A stretch of 64,000 nucleotides of DNA from Sphingomonas aurantiaca. GTDB lineage: Bacteria; Pseudomonadota; Alphaproteobacteria; Sphingomonadales; Sphingomonadaceae. Below are positions 24,105 through 31,665 of this stretch, piece by piece. The DNA lies in contig NZ_QAOG01000004.1 in the NCBI RefSeq assembly GCF_003050705.1, positions 372,001-436,000 on the forward strand, given 5' to 3'. Under the pieces are notes generated by a model, which worked only from the letters and a program-made list of their open reading frames with translations, did not search any database and was not told the DNA's origin. The translations under genes were made by a program, and so were the position numbers. The stretch's first letter is position 1. Each line of letters starts with the position of its first letter.

Positions 24105-26181
24105 GCGTGGCCTCCAGTTCGATGCCCGCGAACAGCGCGCCGAACAGCCCGAACATCGCGTTCGCCATGTCGATGATCGCGCGCTGGTCTTCGGGATCGT
24201 CGATCCGGTTCATCAGCTTTTCGAAGAAGACCATATGATCCTGGTCGAGCGCGCCGTGCGAGGTGAGATAATGGAACGCGGAATCGGGCAGCCCGAGCGC
24301 CGACTGCACCGCGCCCGCACCATGGCTCGCCATCGCGATGCTGGTGCCCTCCAGGACATAGACCATGCCGAAGAACGCGGCCGGATTGCCCTGCCGGATC
24401 GTCTCATACGCATGTTCGACCATCGCGCGCGTCGCCGGCGCGGGCGCATGGCTCGCGACGAGGCTGTTGCCGCCGGCCGCCTCGATATCCTCAAGGATCC
24501 AGAATTCGTGGCCGGTCTCCTCCTCGATATACTCGTCGAGCGCCGCGACGAGGACGGGCCGGTGCGCAAGCCGGGCGCGTGCCTCTTCCATCAGCGGTAC
24601 GGTATGGCGGACATGGTGGAACGCCTCGGTAAGGTAGGCGACGTAATCCGCGCGCGTGATGCGGCCGGTCAGCCCGGCGACGAGTTGCGGCGTCATCGCG
24701 AACCGCGCCTGCGCCTCGCGGGTCTCGGCGACGAGATGGTCGAAAAAGGGCTGGTCCATCGAAATCTCCTGGTCTGGATAGGCGGCGTCGATCGCGGCAC
24801 GGCGCAGGCGGCCATTGCCGGTCAGCAGTCCGGTTGCTGGGGTGAAGGGCGCGACGACCTGCCACCGCGCGATCCGGGCATAGGCGGGGAGCGCGAGATT
24901 GGCGGCAGCGACCGCGGCGGCGATATCCGCGCTCGGCGACGAGGGTACGATCAACGCATCGAGCGTCGCCTGCCCCTCGCCGCGCACCATCGCCTGGAAG
25001 ATCGCAGGCTGGCGCGTCAGGACGCCCTCGACCCATTCGGGCGAGACGTTGCGGCCGTGGCTGGTGACGATCAGCGCGGACTTGCGCCCTTCGATCCATA
25101 GCCGTCCGGCGTCGTCAATCCGACCGATATCGCCCGTCGCGAGCGGACCGGGGGTGCGGGGGGCGCCGACGGTGCCGAGGAACAGCGGCCCGTCGATCAG
25201 GATCTCCCCGTCCGCGGCCAGCCGCACGCCGTTCGCGCCGATGCTCCGCCCGACGCTGCCGCGCGATGCCGGATCGCCGTCGTCGAGCGCGACGACCGAG
25301 GCGCATTCCGTCAGGCCGTACCCTTGGCGCACCGGCAGCCCCAGCGCGGCTGCGGCGTCGAGCAGCAGCGGATCGATCCGCGCGCCACCGACCGCGACGA
25401 GCGACAGGCGCGGGAGCCGGAGGCCCGTCGCGCGCAGTGCCGCGACGAGGCCCGCGAGATAGTCCGGAACGAGGATCAGCGAGGTGATCGCCTGCCGCTC
25501 GATCGTCTGCAGCAGCGCGGCGATGTCGGGGCGGAACGGATCGGCCATGCCGATCGCGACTTGCGGCAGCGCGACATAGGTGCCGCCCGCCAGGATGGTC
25601 GCGTAAAAGCCGGCGACGTTTTCGAGCAGGATGCCGGGCGACAGGATCGGCAGATGCCGCCCCGCATGATGCACGCCGAGCGTATCGACCACGGCCTGCG
25701 CGACTCCCAGCAGATGGTCGCGCGACAGGCAGATGCCCTTCGGATCGCCGGTCGATCCCGATGTGAAGGTAATGCGCGCGGTACCGTCAGGCAGGTTGCG
25801 CGCCGGCCGGGCACGGTGATCTTCGTTGACGTGAACGGCTGGCTGCGTGTCGAGCGACAGGGTCACCGGGCCGGAGAGCCGTATCTCCGCGCCGGCCGCG
25901 TCGAGCGCGTGATCGGTCTGCGCGGGCGTGAAGAAGGAGGGCAGCGGGATCGTCACGATGCCTGCTTCGAGCAGTGCGAGGTCGAGAATGCATTCGCCGA
26001 TGCCCTGATCGAGCTGGAGCGCGATCGGACGGCCGCCAGCAAAGCGCGTCGCCAGATCCTGCGCGATCGGCGGCAGCACGCGCGCCAGCGTCGCCCAGCT
26101 GATCGGCTCCGCGCCGTCGATGGCGATCGCCTCGGGCCGGGCCTCGGCATGGCGCATGACCGCGTCGAGCAACCGCGTCAT
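24091..26181 (-). CDS. Fusion protein: acyl-AMP-ligase domain plus heme-oxygenase-like iron oxidase domain
   Basis: 696 residues in one uninterrupted frame. Residues 1-474 are an ANL-type adenylating enzyme: ITFTSGSTGDPKG (138-149), QGYGLTECASV (287-297), TGDIGRIDDAGRLWIEGRKS (A8 region). At the A10 position, TGNGRLRR has Arg where the catalytic Lys is normal. Residues 475-696 are a TenA/PqqC-like helical domain of the iron-dependent HDO group; counted from its own Met they are Glu81-x-x-His84 (ETGH), Glu137 (YVLEGTS) and His175 (DQDH), spaced like UndA's E101, H104, E159, H194. The internal ATG at 24759 has AGGAG 8 bases before it, so a free oxidase may also be made. The ATG at 26181 overlaps the upstream stop (ATGA). 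Confidence 0.85.
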   Translation of the reverse strand: MTRLLDAVMRHAEARPEAIAIDGAEPISWATLARVLPPIAQDLATRFAGGRPIALQLDQGIGECILDLALLEAGIVTIPLPSFFTPAQTDHALDAAGAEIRLSGPVTLSLDTQPAVHVNEDHRARPARNLPDGTARITFTSGSTGDPKGICLSRDHLLGVAQAVVDTLGVHHAGRHLPILSPGILLENVAGFYATILAGGTYVALPQVAIGMADPFRPDIAALLQTIERQAITSLILVPDYLAGLVAALRATGLRLPRLSLVAVGGARIDPLLLDAAAALGLPVRQGYGLTECASVVALDDGDPASRGSVGRSIGANGVRLAADGEILIDGPLFLGTVGAPRTPGPLATGDIGRIDDAGRLWIEGRKSALIVTSHGRNVSPEWVEGVLTRQPAIFQAMVRGEGQATLDALIVPSSPSADIAAAVAAANLALPAYARIARWQVVAPFTPATGLLTGNGRLRRAAIDAAYPDQEISMDQPFFDHLVAETREAQARFAMTPQLVAGLTGRITRADYVAYLTEAFHHVRHTVPLMEEARARLAHRPVLVAALDEYIEEETGHEFWILEDIEAAGGNSLVASHAPAPATRAMVEHAYETIRQGNPAAFFGMVYVLEGTSIAMASHGAGAVQSALGLPDSAFHYLTSHGALDQDHMVFFEKLMNRIDDPEDQRAIIDMANAMFGLFGALFAGIELEATRVAA

Positions 26182-26708
26182 GCGCGCGCACTCCGATCGA
26201 GCCGCGTTCGGCAGGCATCGATGTCGCCGGCACAGACCACGGGGTCGGTCTGGTAATAGCGCCCCCAGGCCGAGCCGCCCTCTCCGAGCGCTTCGATCCG
26301 TGCCGGTGCGAGTTCGATCAGGTCGAGCCCCAGCCGCGCGAACATCGATCGCAGCGGGCGTGTCAGCACCGCGACCGCGACATCCGCCTGCCCCGTGAGG
26401 GCGGCTGCGGCTTCGCGCCACAGCGTCATCGTCGCGCCGGGACGCTGCGAGGCATGGTCGCCGAGCTCGACGATCCGCGTGCGGGGGACCGGGCGGCCGA
26501 ACCGTTCGGTCAGCAAGGCCTCGATCGGGCGATCGAGATACGTCTCGAGAAACAGCGTGCCGGCACCGGCGAGCCGGTACCCCAGGGTCGCCTGCGGCAC
26601 GTCGGGCGCACCGATCGTCAGATAGGTCGGGTAATCGCTGGCGGGTATCGCGCCATGAACGGCGGCGTAACGGTCGTGGATCAGCGAGATCAGCGCGGCA
26701 TCGTGCAT
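26178..26708 (-). CDS. Thermostable hemolysin family protein (GNAT-like acyltransferase fold)
   Basis: About 176 residues, first gene of the six-gene operon. The family pattern is clear: IHDRYAAVHGAIPASDYPTY, ATLGYRLAGAGTLFLETYLD (A-x-x-G-Y-R), VPRTRIVELGDHAS and the closing LAPARIEALG...WGRYYQTDPVVCAGDI. The family is named after Vibrio heat-stable hemolysin but belongs to the GNAT/autoinducer-synthase-like fold, so acyl transfer is more likely than direct lysis. The ATG at 26708 is preferred: GGGAGG ends 6 bases upstream, whereas the ATG at 26714 touches it directly. It passes straight into the ligase gene. Confidence 0.82.
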   Translation of the reverse strand: MHDAALISLIHDRYAAVHGAIPASDYPTYLTIGAPDVPQATLGYRLAGAGTLFLETYLDRPIEALLTERFGRPVPRTRIVELGDHASQRPGATMTLWREAAAALTGQADVAVAVLTRPLRSMFARLGLDLIELAPARIEALGEGGSAWGRYYQTDPVVCAGDIDACRTRLDRSARA

Positions 26709-26860
26709 ATGCATCCTCCCAGATGCAGCTTGGACGCCGCCCGAAACTGGTCACCTCAGTCCGCGGTGACGAAAATCTTTCCGGGTGCTATTTTATAGTG
26801 TGCCGCGTGGGGTGATCGATGACTTTAGTGGGGCCAGTGCTGATACCGGCAAGGTTTCTG

Positions 26861-26875
26861 ATACTGAGTATCAAT
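26861..26875. promoter_or_regulatory. 15-bp perfect palindrome upstream of the hemolysin-family operon
   Basis: TGATACTGAGTATCA is perfectly symmetric around G26868, in an AT-rich 350-base gap (26709-27062) between the operon and the divergent DUF3833 gene. A TATAAAAT-like -10 element for the minus strand lies at 26790-26797, about 80 bases before the hemolysin start. The palindrome would suit a dimeric regulator acting on either gene. No regulator gene is adjacent. Confidence 0.45.
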
Positions 26876-27062
26876 AAAGGAATGTGGTCACGCTATCATG
26901 AACTTGATTTTATTCGCCGGTTGCTGGCGTGGAGATGGCAGACACCTTAGATAAGCGCCGTCGATGCGGTTCGTTCGCTCCGCGACGGTCGTTGCAAGGC
27001 CATCGTTGCCGATCCTCGCATCCGACGCCGAACCACCCCCATGCCTCTCGAAAGCCTCGTTC

Positions 27063-27584
27063 ATGATGTCGCACCCTATGAGGTCAGCCATTCCGGTCGC
27101 GCTGGCCGTGCTTCTCGCAAGCTGTGCGAGCGGACCGCGCATGGCCACCGTAAGTGCCTCGCCGCCGTTCGTCGCGGAACGCTTCTTCGCGGGACGGCTC
27201 GATGGGGTCGGCACGCTGAAGATCGTCCTGCACGCGCCCGTCACGACGCATGTCAGCAGCGTCGGGCGGCTCGGCGCCGATGGCACGCTGGTGCTCGACC
27301 AGCATATCGAACAGCAGGGCAGGCCTGCGCGCGATCGCCACTGGGGGATACGCCCGCTCGGCAATGGACGCTATACCGGAACGCTGACCGATGCGTCCGG
27401 ACCGGTGGTGGGCGAGGCGGTGGGTAATCGGCTGCATCTCCGCTTTGCGACGAAGGGCGGCATGCGGGTCGATCAATGGCTGACATTGTCGCCCGATGCG
27501 CAGGTGGCGCAGAATCACCTGATCGTCCGCAAGCTGGGCGTGACGGTCGCGACGCTCGATGAAACCATCAGCAAGCTGCCATGA
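27063..27584 (+). CDS. DUF3833-type lipoprotein
   Basis: About 173 residues. A lipoprotein signal ends in VLLASC (Cys21), then FFAGRLDGVGTLKI, RDRHWGIRPLGNGRYTGTLTD, GNRLHLRF and VDQWLTLSPDAQVAQNHLIVRKLG give the FxG...G.G...R.W...y.G...G.a pattern of DUF3833, a lipocalin-like beta-barrel family of unknown function. Start options are ATGs at 27063, 27066 and 27078; all keep the signal. It is divergent from the hemolysin-family operon and in many genomes such lipoproteins neighbour lipid or cyclopropane-fatty-acid genes, so a link to that operon is possible but unproven. Confidence 0.75.
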   Translation: MMSHPMRSAIPVALAVLLASCASGPRMATVSASPPFVAERFFAGRLDGVGTLKIVLHAPVTTHVSSVGRLGADGTLVLDQHIEQQGRPARDRHWGIRPLGNGRYTGTLTDASGPVVGEAVGNRLHLRFATKGGMRVDQWLTLSPDAQVAQNHLIVRKLGVTVATLDETISKLP

Positions 27585-27725
27585 ACCTGCCTGACGAATG
27601 CCACGTGTTGCAAGCAACGGCTGGCTACGCGCGAACTGTGTGGGACCGAAACTGATCCCGAAATCGGCTGCATGGGTCGCCAGCAGCAGACACGTCTCTC
27701 CTGCGTGGCGGTGTCGCACTGAGCC

Positions 27726-28493
27726 TCAGTGGCCGAGAATGTGGGTCGTGAACGCCGTCCAGGCCGGCGTGAAATAGAGCGTGATCGCGGTGGCCTGGAG
27801 ACCCCAGAGCGCAAGGACCGTGGGAAGATAGACGGGATGGAGCCGCCCGCGTGTGACGATGTCATAGACACCGAGCGCGACGATCAGCAGGTCGAGTTCA
27901 AGCGTCCCGCCAACGAAGAATCCCCACCAGCCGGTGCCGCCAAGGCCGTGCAGGAAGATCCCCATGAACCGGCCGAAACCCGCGCCGGCGATCTGAATCG
28001 TCGCGAGCAGCATGAGCCGCTTGTGCGCGGCGGCGTCACGGCGCAGCACCAGCGCCGCGCCGACGATCACCGCAAAGGCCAGGATGTCGCTGAGACTGAT
28101 GCTCAGGAAGCCGGGATCCCAGCGCGGCGTACCGAACGCGGCGCTGCCCATCATGAGCGCGACCATGGGCCCCAGGATGACCATCGTCCCGGCGAGCCCG
28201 GCGCCCGCCACGCCGAGCCGCCGGTGGAGCGCGACATTGCCCGTCTCGACCAGAGCCACCTGTACGCTGAGCAGAATAAGCCAGCCGGTGAAAGCGAGCG
28301 CGTGGAGATGGACGATGATCGGATAGGAGAAGCCCTGCGTCCGGACATGACCGACGATATCGGGGACGAATCCGGCCAGAATGGCGGCCCAGATCGCGGC
28401 GACGAAACCGGGCACCACCAGCCGGTCGAAGCGGTGGCGGGTCAGGAACGGCGTGTCGTGAAGATCGTCGAAACCGGCGTTCAGTGTCGTCAT
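27726..28493 (-). CDS. Hypothetical multi-pass membrane protein
   Basis: 255 residues with about seven hydrophobic helices, for example FVAAIWAAILAGFVPDIVG, LHALAFTGWLILLSVQVAL, LAGTMVILGPMVALMMG and LPTVLALWGLQATAITLYF. Conserved-looking His residues sit in IIVHLHALAF and ALHRRLG, a pattern seen in DUF2306-like or cytochrome-b561-like membrane families. I cannot name the family. ATG at 28493 is preceded by GGGGG 8 bases upstream; an upstream TTG frame extension is unlikely. It is convergent with the DUF3833 gene. Confidence 0.75.
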   Translation of the reverse strand: MTTLNAGFDDLHDTPFLTRHRFDRLVVPGFVAAIWAAILAGFVPDIVGHVRTQGFSYPIIVHLHALAFTGWLILLSVQVALVETGNVALHRRLGVAGAGLAGTMVILGPMVALMMGSAAFGTPRWDPGFLSISLSDILAFAVIVGAALVLRRDAAAHKRLMLLATIQIAGAGFGRFMGIFLHGLGGTGWWGFFVGGTLELDLLIVALGVYDIVTRGRLHPVYLPTVLALWGLQATAITLYFTPAWTAFTTHILGH

Positions 28494-28565
28494 GTCGCAT
28501 ACCCCCAAAAGATCAGGCGGTTTGGACGCTAGGTCACTGGCCCCTCGGGGGCGGTCATGCGCGGA

Positions 28566-28985
28566 TCAGGATGCGCGGAGAAGCTCCCGGCCGGTACGCG
28601 GATCGGCGAGCGTCACGTTCTGTGCGGCCTGGATCCGCCAGTCGCCGTTGCGGCGGGTGGCGACTGCGAGGATCAGCGTATCGGCCTGGTGCGGCCCGGC
28701 CGGATGCGCGGCACCGGCGGACAGCCGCGTCCAGAAATGCAGGATCGCGGCATCGTCGTCGATCGGATCGATATCCGCCGGATCGACCCGCAGCGACGAG
28801 TCGCGATAGATCGAGTCGTGGATCGCGCAATGCCCCGCAACGATCTGATCAACACCGCGCCAATAGGTCGCGTACCGGTTGACGAATGTCGCATCGTCAT
28901 GAAAAAGCTGCCCGAACACAGTCATCTCATGCGCATTCCATGATGCTTCGAACTGGTCGGTGATCTGCGTCAGTTGATCGACCAT
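28566..28985 (-). CDS. SgcJ/EcaC-type SnoaL-like (NTF2-fold) protein
   Basis: 139 residues with the NTF2-fold pattern of the SgcJ/EcaC group: QFEASWNAHEMTVFGQLFHDDATFVNRYATYWRGVDQI, then HFWTRLSAGAAH, LILAVATRRNGDWRIQAAQNV. Such proteins are one-domain cone-shaped dimers with an internal pocket; some are oxygenases or cyclases, most are uncharacterised. The ATG is preceded by GGGGGCAAAG. It lies 72 bases upstream of the membrane protein gene, in the same direction. Confidence 0.82.
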   Translation of the reverse strand: MVDQLTQITDQFEASWNAHEMTVFGQLFHDDATFVNRYATYWRGVDQIVAGHCAIHDSIYRDSSLRVDPADIDPIDDDAAILHFWTRLSAGAAHPAGPHQADTLILAVATRRNGDWRIQAAQNVTLADPRTGRELLRAS

Positions 28986-29177
28986 CTTTGCCCCCGCCCC
29001 GGCGTAATGCGCTAGAATAGAATCTATAATAGCCGACTATACAGTCCTTGTCGAAGGTGTCGTTAGACTTGTCGAGTGGTGGGGACCTTCCCGGAACGGA
29101 CGTCCTCGGTCGCGGGGCGATCGATCTAAATTGTATGCAGACATCCGGGCGATGAAGGAAGGCTGCGTCGGGAAGGG

Positions 29178-30320
29178 TCAGGATGTCCGCCCGCTGGCGG
29201 TGGCGGCCTTCGCGCAGAGCGGCACGAGACACAGCAGCGCGGTGAGCAGCCAGAAGGCCGCGGGCAGGCCGATGCCCTGCGCGACAAAGCCGATCGCCGC
29301 GGGACCCGCGAGGATCCCGGCGTAACCGATCGTCGTGACCGCGGCGATCGCGAGGCCCGCGGGCATGACGGTCTGCCTGCCGGCCTGGCGGAACAGGATC
29401 GGCACGACGTTCGACGCGCCAAGACCGATCAGCAGGATCCCGAACAGCGCGACTGGCGCGACTGGCGCGAGCAGCATGACGCCATAGCCGAGAAGCGAGA
29501 GCAGCCCGCCCCACAGCATTGTCCGCCGGTCCCCGAGCCTGCCGACGATCGCGTCGCCGGTCAGGCGGCCGGCGGTCATCGCCACCGCGAAGACGCTATA
29601 GCCGATCCCCGCCTGCGCGACCGGCAGCAGGCCCTTGCCGCTCAGCAATAACGCCCCCCAATCGAGGATTGCGCCTTCGGTCAGGAAGGTGATCGCCGCG
29701 AGCGCGGCGAGCAGGATCACGATGCCGCGCGGGACCACGACCAGCGGGGTCTCCTCGGTCTTGGGGGTCGGGATCAGCCGCGGCGCGGCCAATGCGAGCG
29801 TCGCGATCATCAGCACCGATGCCGTGACGACCCCGGCGACCGGACTAATCTGCATCGACAGGACCGCGGTCAGCAACGCCGATCCGACAAAGCCGCCGAC
29901 GCTGAACAACCCGTGGAACCCGGACATCAGCGGCGTGCCGGCCTGCGTCTCGACCTCGACCGCATGCACGTTCATGCCGACTTCGATCACGCCGAGGAAC
30001 GCACCGAACAGCAGCAGTGCGACCGCCATGGTCGGCACAGTCGGCGCGAAGGCGAGGAAGGGCAGCAAAATCGCCTGCCCGATGCCACCGACGAGGATCG
30101 CAGGTCGCGCGCCGAGCTTCGACGTCAGCGGTCCGGCAAGCTGCATCGCGCCGACCGAGCCGAGCCCGAGACACAGCAGCAGCAGCCCGAGCGATCCGTC
30201 GCCGATCGCCAGCCTTGCCTTGGCCAGCGGAACGAGCGGTGCCCAACAGGCGAGCCCGAAGCCGGACACGAGGAAGGCCAGGCGCGTTGCGAGACGCGCG
30301 CCGGAATTGGGGTTTTCCAC
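29178..30320 (-). CDS. MFS transporter
   Basis: 380 residues with about 12 helices, for example LAFLVSGFGLACWAPLVPLA, LGLLLLCLGLGSVGAMQLAG, AFLGVIEVGMNVHAVEVE and GYGVMLLAPVAPVALFGILL. The motif MSGFHGLFSVGGFVGSA is typical of the YbjJ/FucP-distant MFS group often annotated as inner-membrane protein YbjJ. The start is GTG at 30320 with GAGGA upstream; longer extensions run antisense into the regulator gene. It follows the DeoR gene by 16 bases, so the regulator probably controls its own transporter, perhaps for a sugar or sugar derivative. Confidence 0.85.
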   Translation of the reverse strand: MENPNSGARLATRLAFLVSGFGLACWAPLVPLAKARLAIGDGSLGLLLLCLGLGSVGAMQLAGPLTSKLGARPAILVGGIGQAILLPFLAFAPTVPTMAVALLLFGAFLGVIEVGMNVHAVEVETQAGTPLMSGFHGLFSVGGFVGSALLTAVLSMQISPVAGVVTASVLMIATLALAAPRLIPTPKTEETPLVVVPRGIVILLAALAAITFLTEGAILDWGALLLSGKGLLPVAQAGIGYSVFAVAMTAGRLTGDAIVGRLGDRRTMLWGGLLSLLGYGVMLLAPVAPVALFGILLIGLGASNVVPILFRQAGRQTVMPAGLAIAAVTTIGYAGILAGPAAIGFVAQGIGLPAAFWLLTALLCLVPLCAKAATASGRTS

Positions 30321-30336
30321 GGCTCTTATCCTCGGA

Positions 30337-31119
30337 TCAGGGCTGGGCTTGCGGGGCGGCGCGCGCGATCGTCGCGCCGGCCTCCGCCAGGTCGCGCACG
30401 AGGTCGGCGTCGGCGTCATGCTCGACGATGATCTGCGCGAGGACGTCGACGCCGCACACGCGGTGCGGGGCGTGTCGACCAAGCTTGTCGTTCGTCGCGA
30501 GGACGATCGTCCTGCGGCTACGGGCGACCAACGCGCGTTTGAAGGTGGCGTCGTCGGGGTCGTACGCACTGACTCCCCCCGCGACGGACACGGCGCATGC
30601 GCCGAGGACGCACAGGTCGATGTTGAGCCGCGCGATCGTCTCGAGCGCGGTGCCATCGACCGCGCCGCCGACCATCCGATCGATCATGCCGCCGACCACC
30701 AGCACGTCGACGTCGTCGCGTTGCTGAAGCGCGGCCGCGATCGTGATCGAGCTCGTGGCGATGCCAAGGTTCAGATACGGCGGCAGTTTCTCGACGAAGG
30801 CGAGGTTGGAACTGCCGTTGTCGACGAAAACGAAGCTGCTCGGTTCGATGAACCGGAGCGCGGCGTCGGCCAGTGCCTGCTTGCGCTGCACATCCTCGCC
30901 GACGCGCTCTACCATCGGGGTCGCACCCGCGACGACCGGCAAGGCGCCGCCATAGACGCGGCGACACAGGCCCTCTGCGGCAAGGCTGCGCAGATCGCGC
31001 CGGATCGCGTCCTCTGAAAGACCAAACTCCTCGGCAAGCGCGCCGGAGCGAACCGGTTGGCCGGCGGCGAGGCGGGCAAGGATCGTGTCGCGGCGGGAGG
31101 ACGGGATGTCATTGGGCAT
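30337..31119 (-). CDS. DeoR/GlpR-family transcriptional regulator
   Basis: 260 residues. The N-terminal helix-turn-helix (about 8-60) reads RRDTILARLAAGQPVRSGALAEEFGLSEDAIRRDLRSLAAEGLCRRVYGGA, the DeoR signature. The C-terminal ISOCOT-type sugar-phosphate sensor domain has VFVDNGSSNLAFVEKLP, VLVVGGMIDRMVGG and VARSRRTIVLATNDKLGR. Thus a phosphorylated sugar is the likely ligand. The ATG at 31119 is chosen because the DeoR homology starts immediately after; an open extension upstream has no family character. Confidence 0.9.
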   Translation of the reverse strand: MPNDIPSSRRDTILARLAAGQPVRSGALAEEFGLSEDAIRRDLRSLAAEGLCRRVYGGALPVVAGATPMVERVGEDVQRKQALADAALRFIEPSSFVFVDNGSSNLAFVEKLPPYLNLGIATSSITIAAALQQRDDVDVLVVGGMIDRMVGGAVDGTALETIARLNIDLCVLGACAVSVAGGVSAYDPDDATFKRALVARSRRTIVLATNDKLGRHAPHRVCGVDVLAQIIVEHDADADLVRDLAEAGATIARAAPQAQP

Positions 31120-31139
31120 CCGCGGTCTATGGCGGCTAG

Positions 31140-31178
31140 AACGTGCACAAACAAGAAATATAGAGTCTAAACGTGCGT
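31140..31178. promoter_or_regulatory. Direct repeat upstream of the DeoR gene, possible autoregulatory site
   Basis: AACGTGCAC at 31140-31148 and AACGTGCGT at 31170-31178 are spaced 30 bases apart, about three helical turns, immediately upstream of the deoR-family gene at the expected promoter position. DeoR-type regulators often bind paired direct repeats. This is positional inference only. Confidence 0.3.
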
Positions 31179-31327
31179 GAACGCGTATTGCGCGGGTGTC
31201 GAGACGATGGCTCAGCGCTGAACGTCGCTCGCGTCGACCGGAGTCTTTTTGTTCAGCGATCGTCACGGTCGAACCGGTCCCGTGCCGATCGAAACACCGG
31301 ACCATTGACGATAATCCACGTCCCCGC

Positions 31328-31483
31328 GCGCGATCCCCGTCCCAGCGGCGTGGGCGTGTAATCCACCCGTGGCGGGACCTCGCCATAGTCGCAGCAGACG
31401 AGGAGGCCATCGCGTTCCAGGTGACACAGCGAGCCCGTCATCGTCGCCACCAAGCGCGTCGCGGGCTGCGACATCGCTGCGCG
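31328..31483 (-). pseudogene. Remnant of an HxlR-type regulator
   Basis: The minus-strand frame encodes LCHLERDGLLVCCDYGEVPP followed by RVDYTPTPLGRGSRAG, which matches the recognition helix and wing of HxlR regulators (usual form LRELERDGLVxRxVYxEVPPRVEYxLTxLGRSL). The N-terminal half, including the CPV-type cysteine, and the C-terminal helix are missing, and no plausible start is present. It is a decayed fragment in the gene-free gap 31120-31665 beside the rearranged TonB/DUF2332 segment. Confidence 0.6.
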
Positions 31484-31665
31484 CATCCTCCGACCGGCCC
31501 CCGATACCCGCGCCGGCGCAATATATCGGCTCGCCTGCACCGAGCGCGTCCCGCCCTCCTATAAAGTCAGGAAGTGGCAGTTCGAACGCCGGCGTCATCC
31601 AGCGGTCGGGGATTCAATCTTTTGCCGATCCTGCGAGACCATTCTTCGAGAAAGCGGACCCTCAA

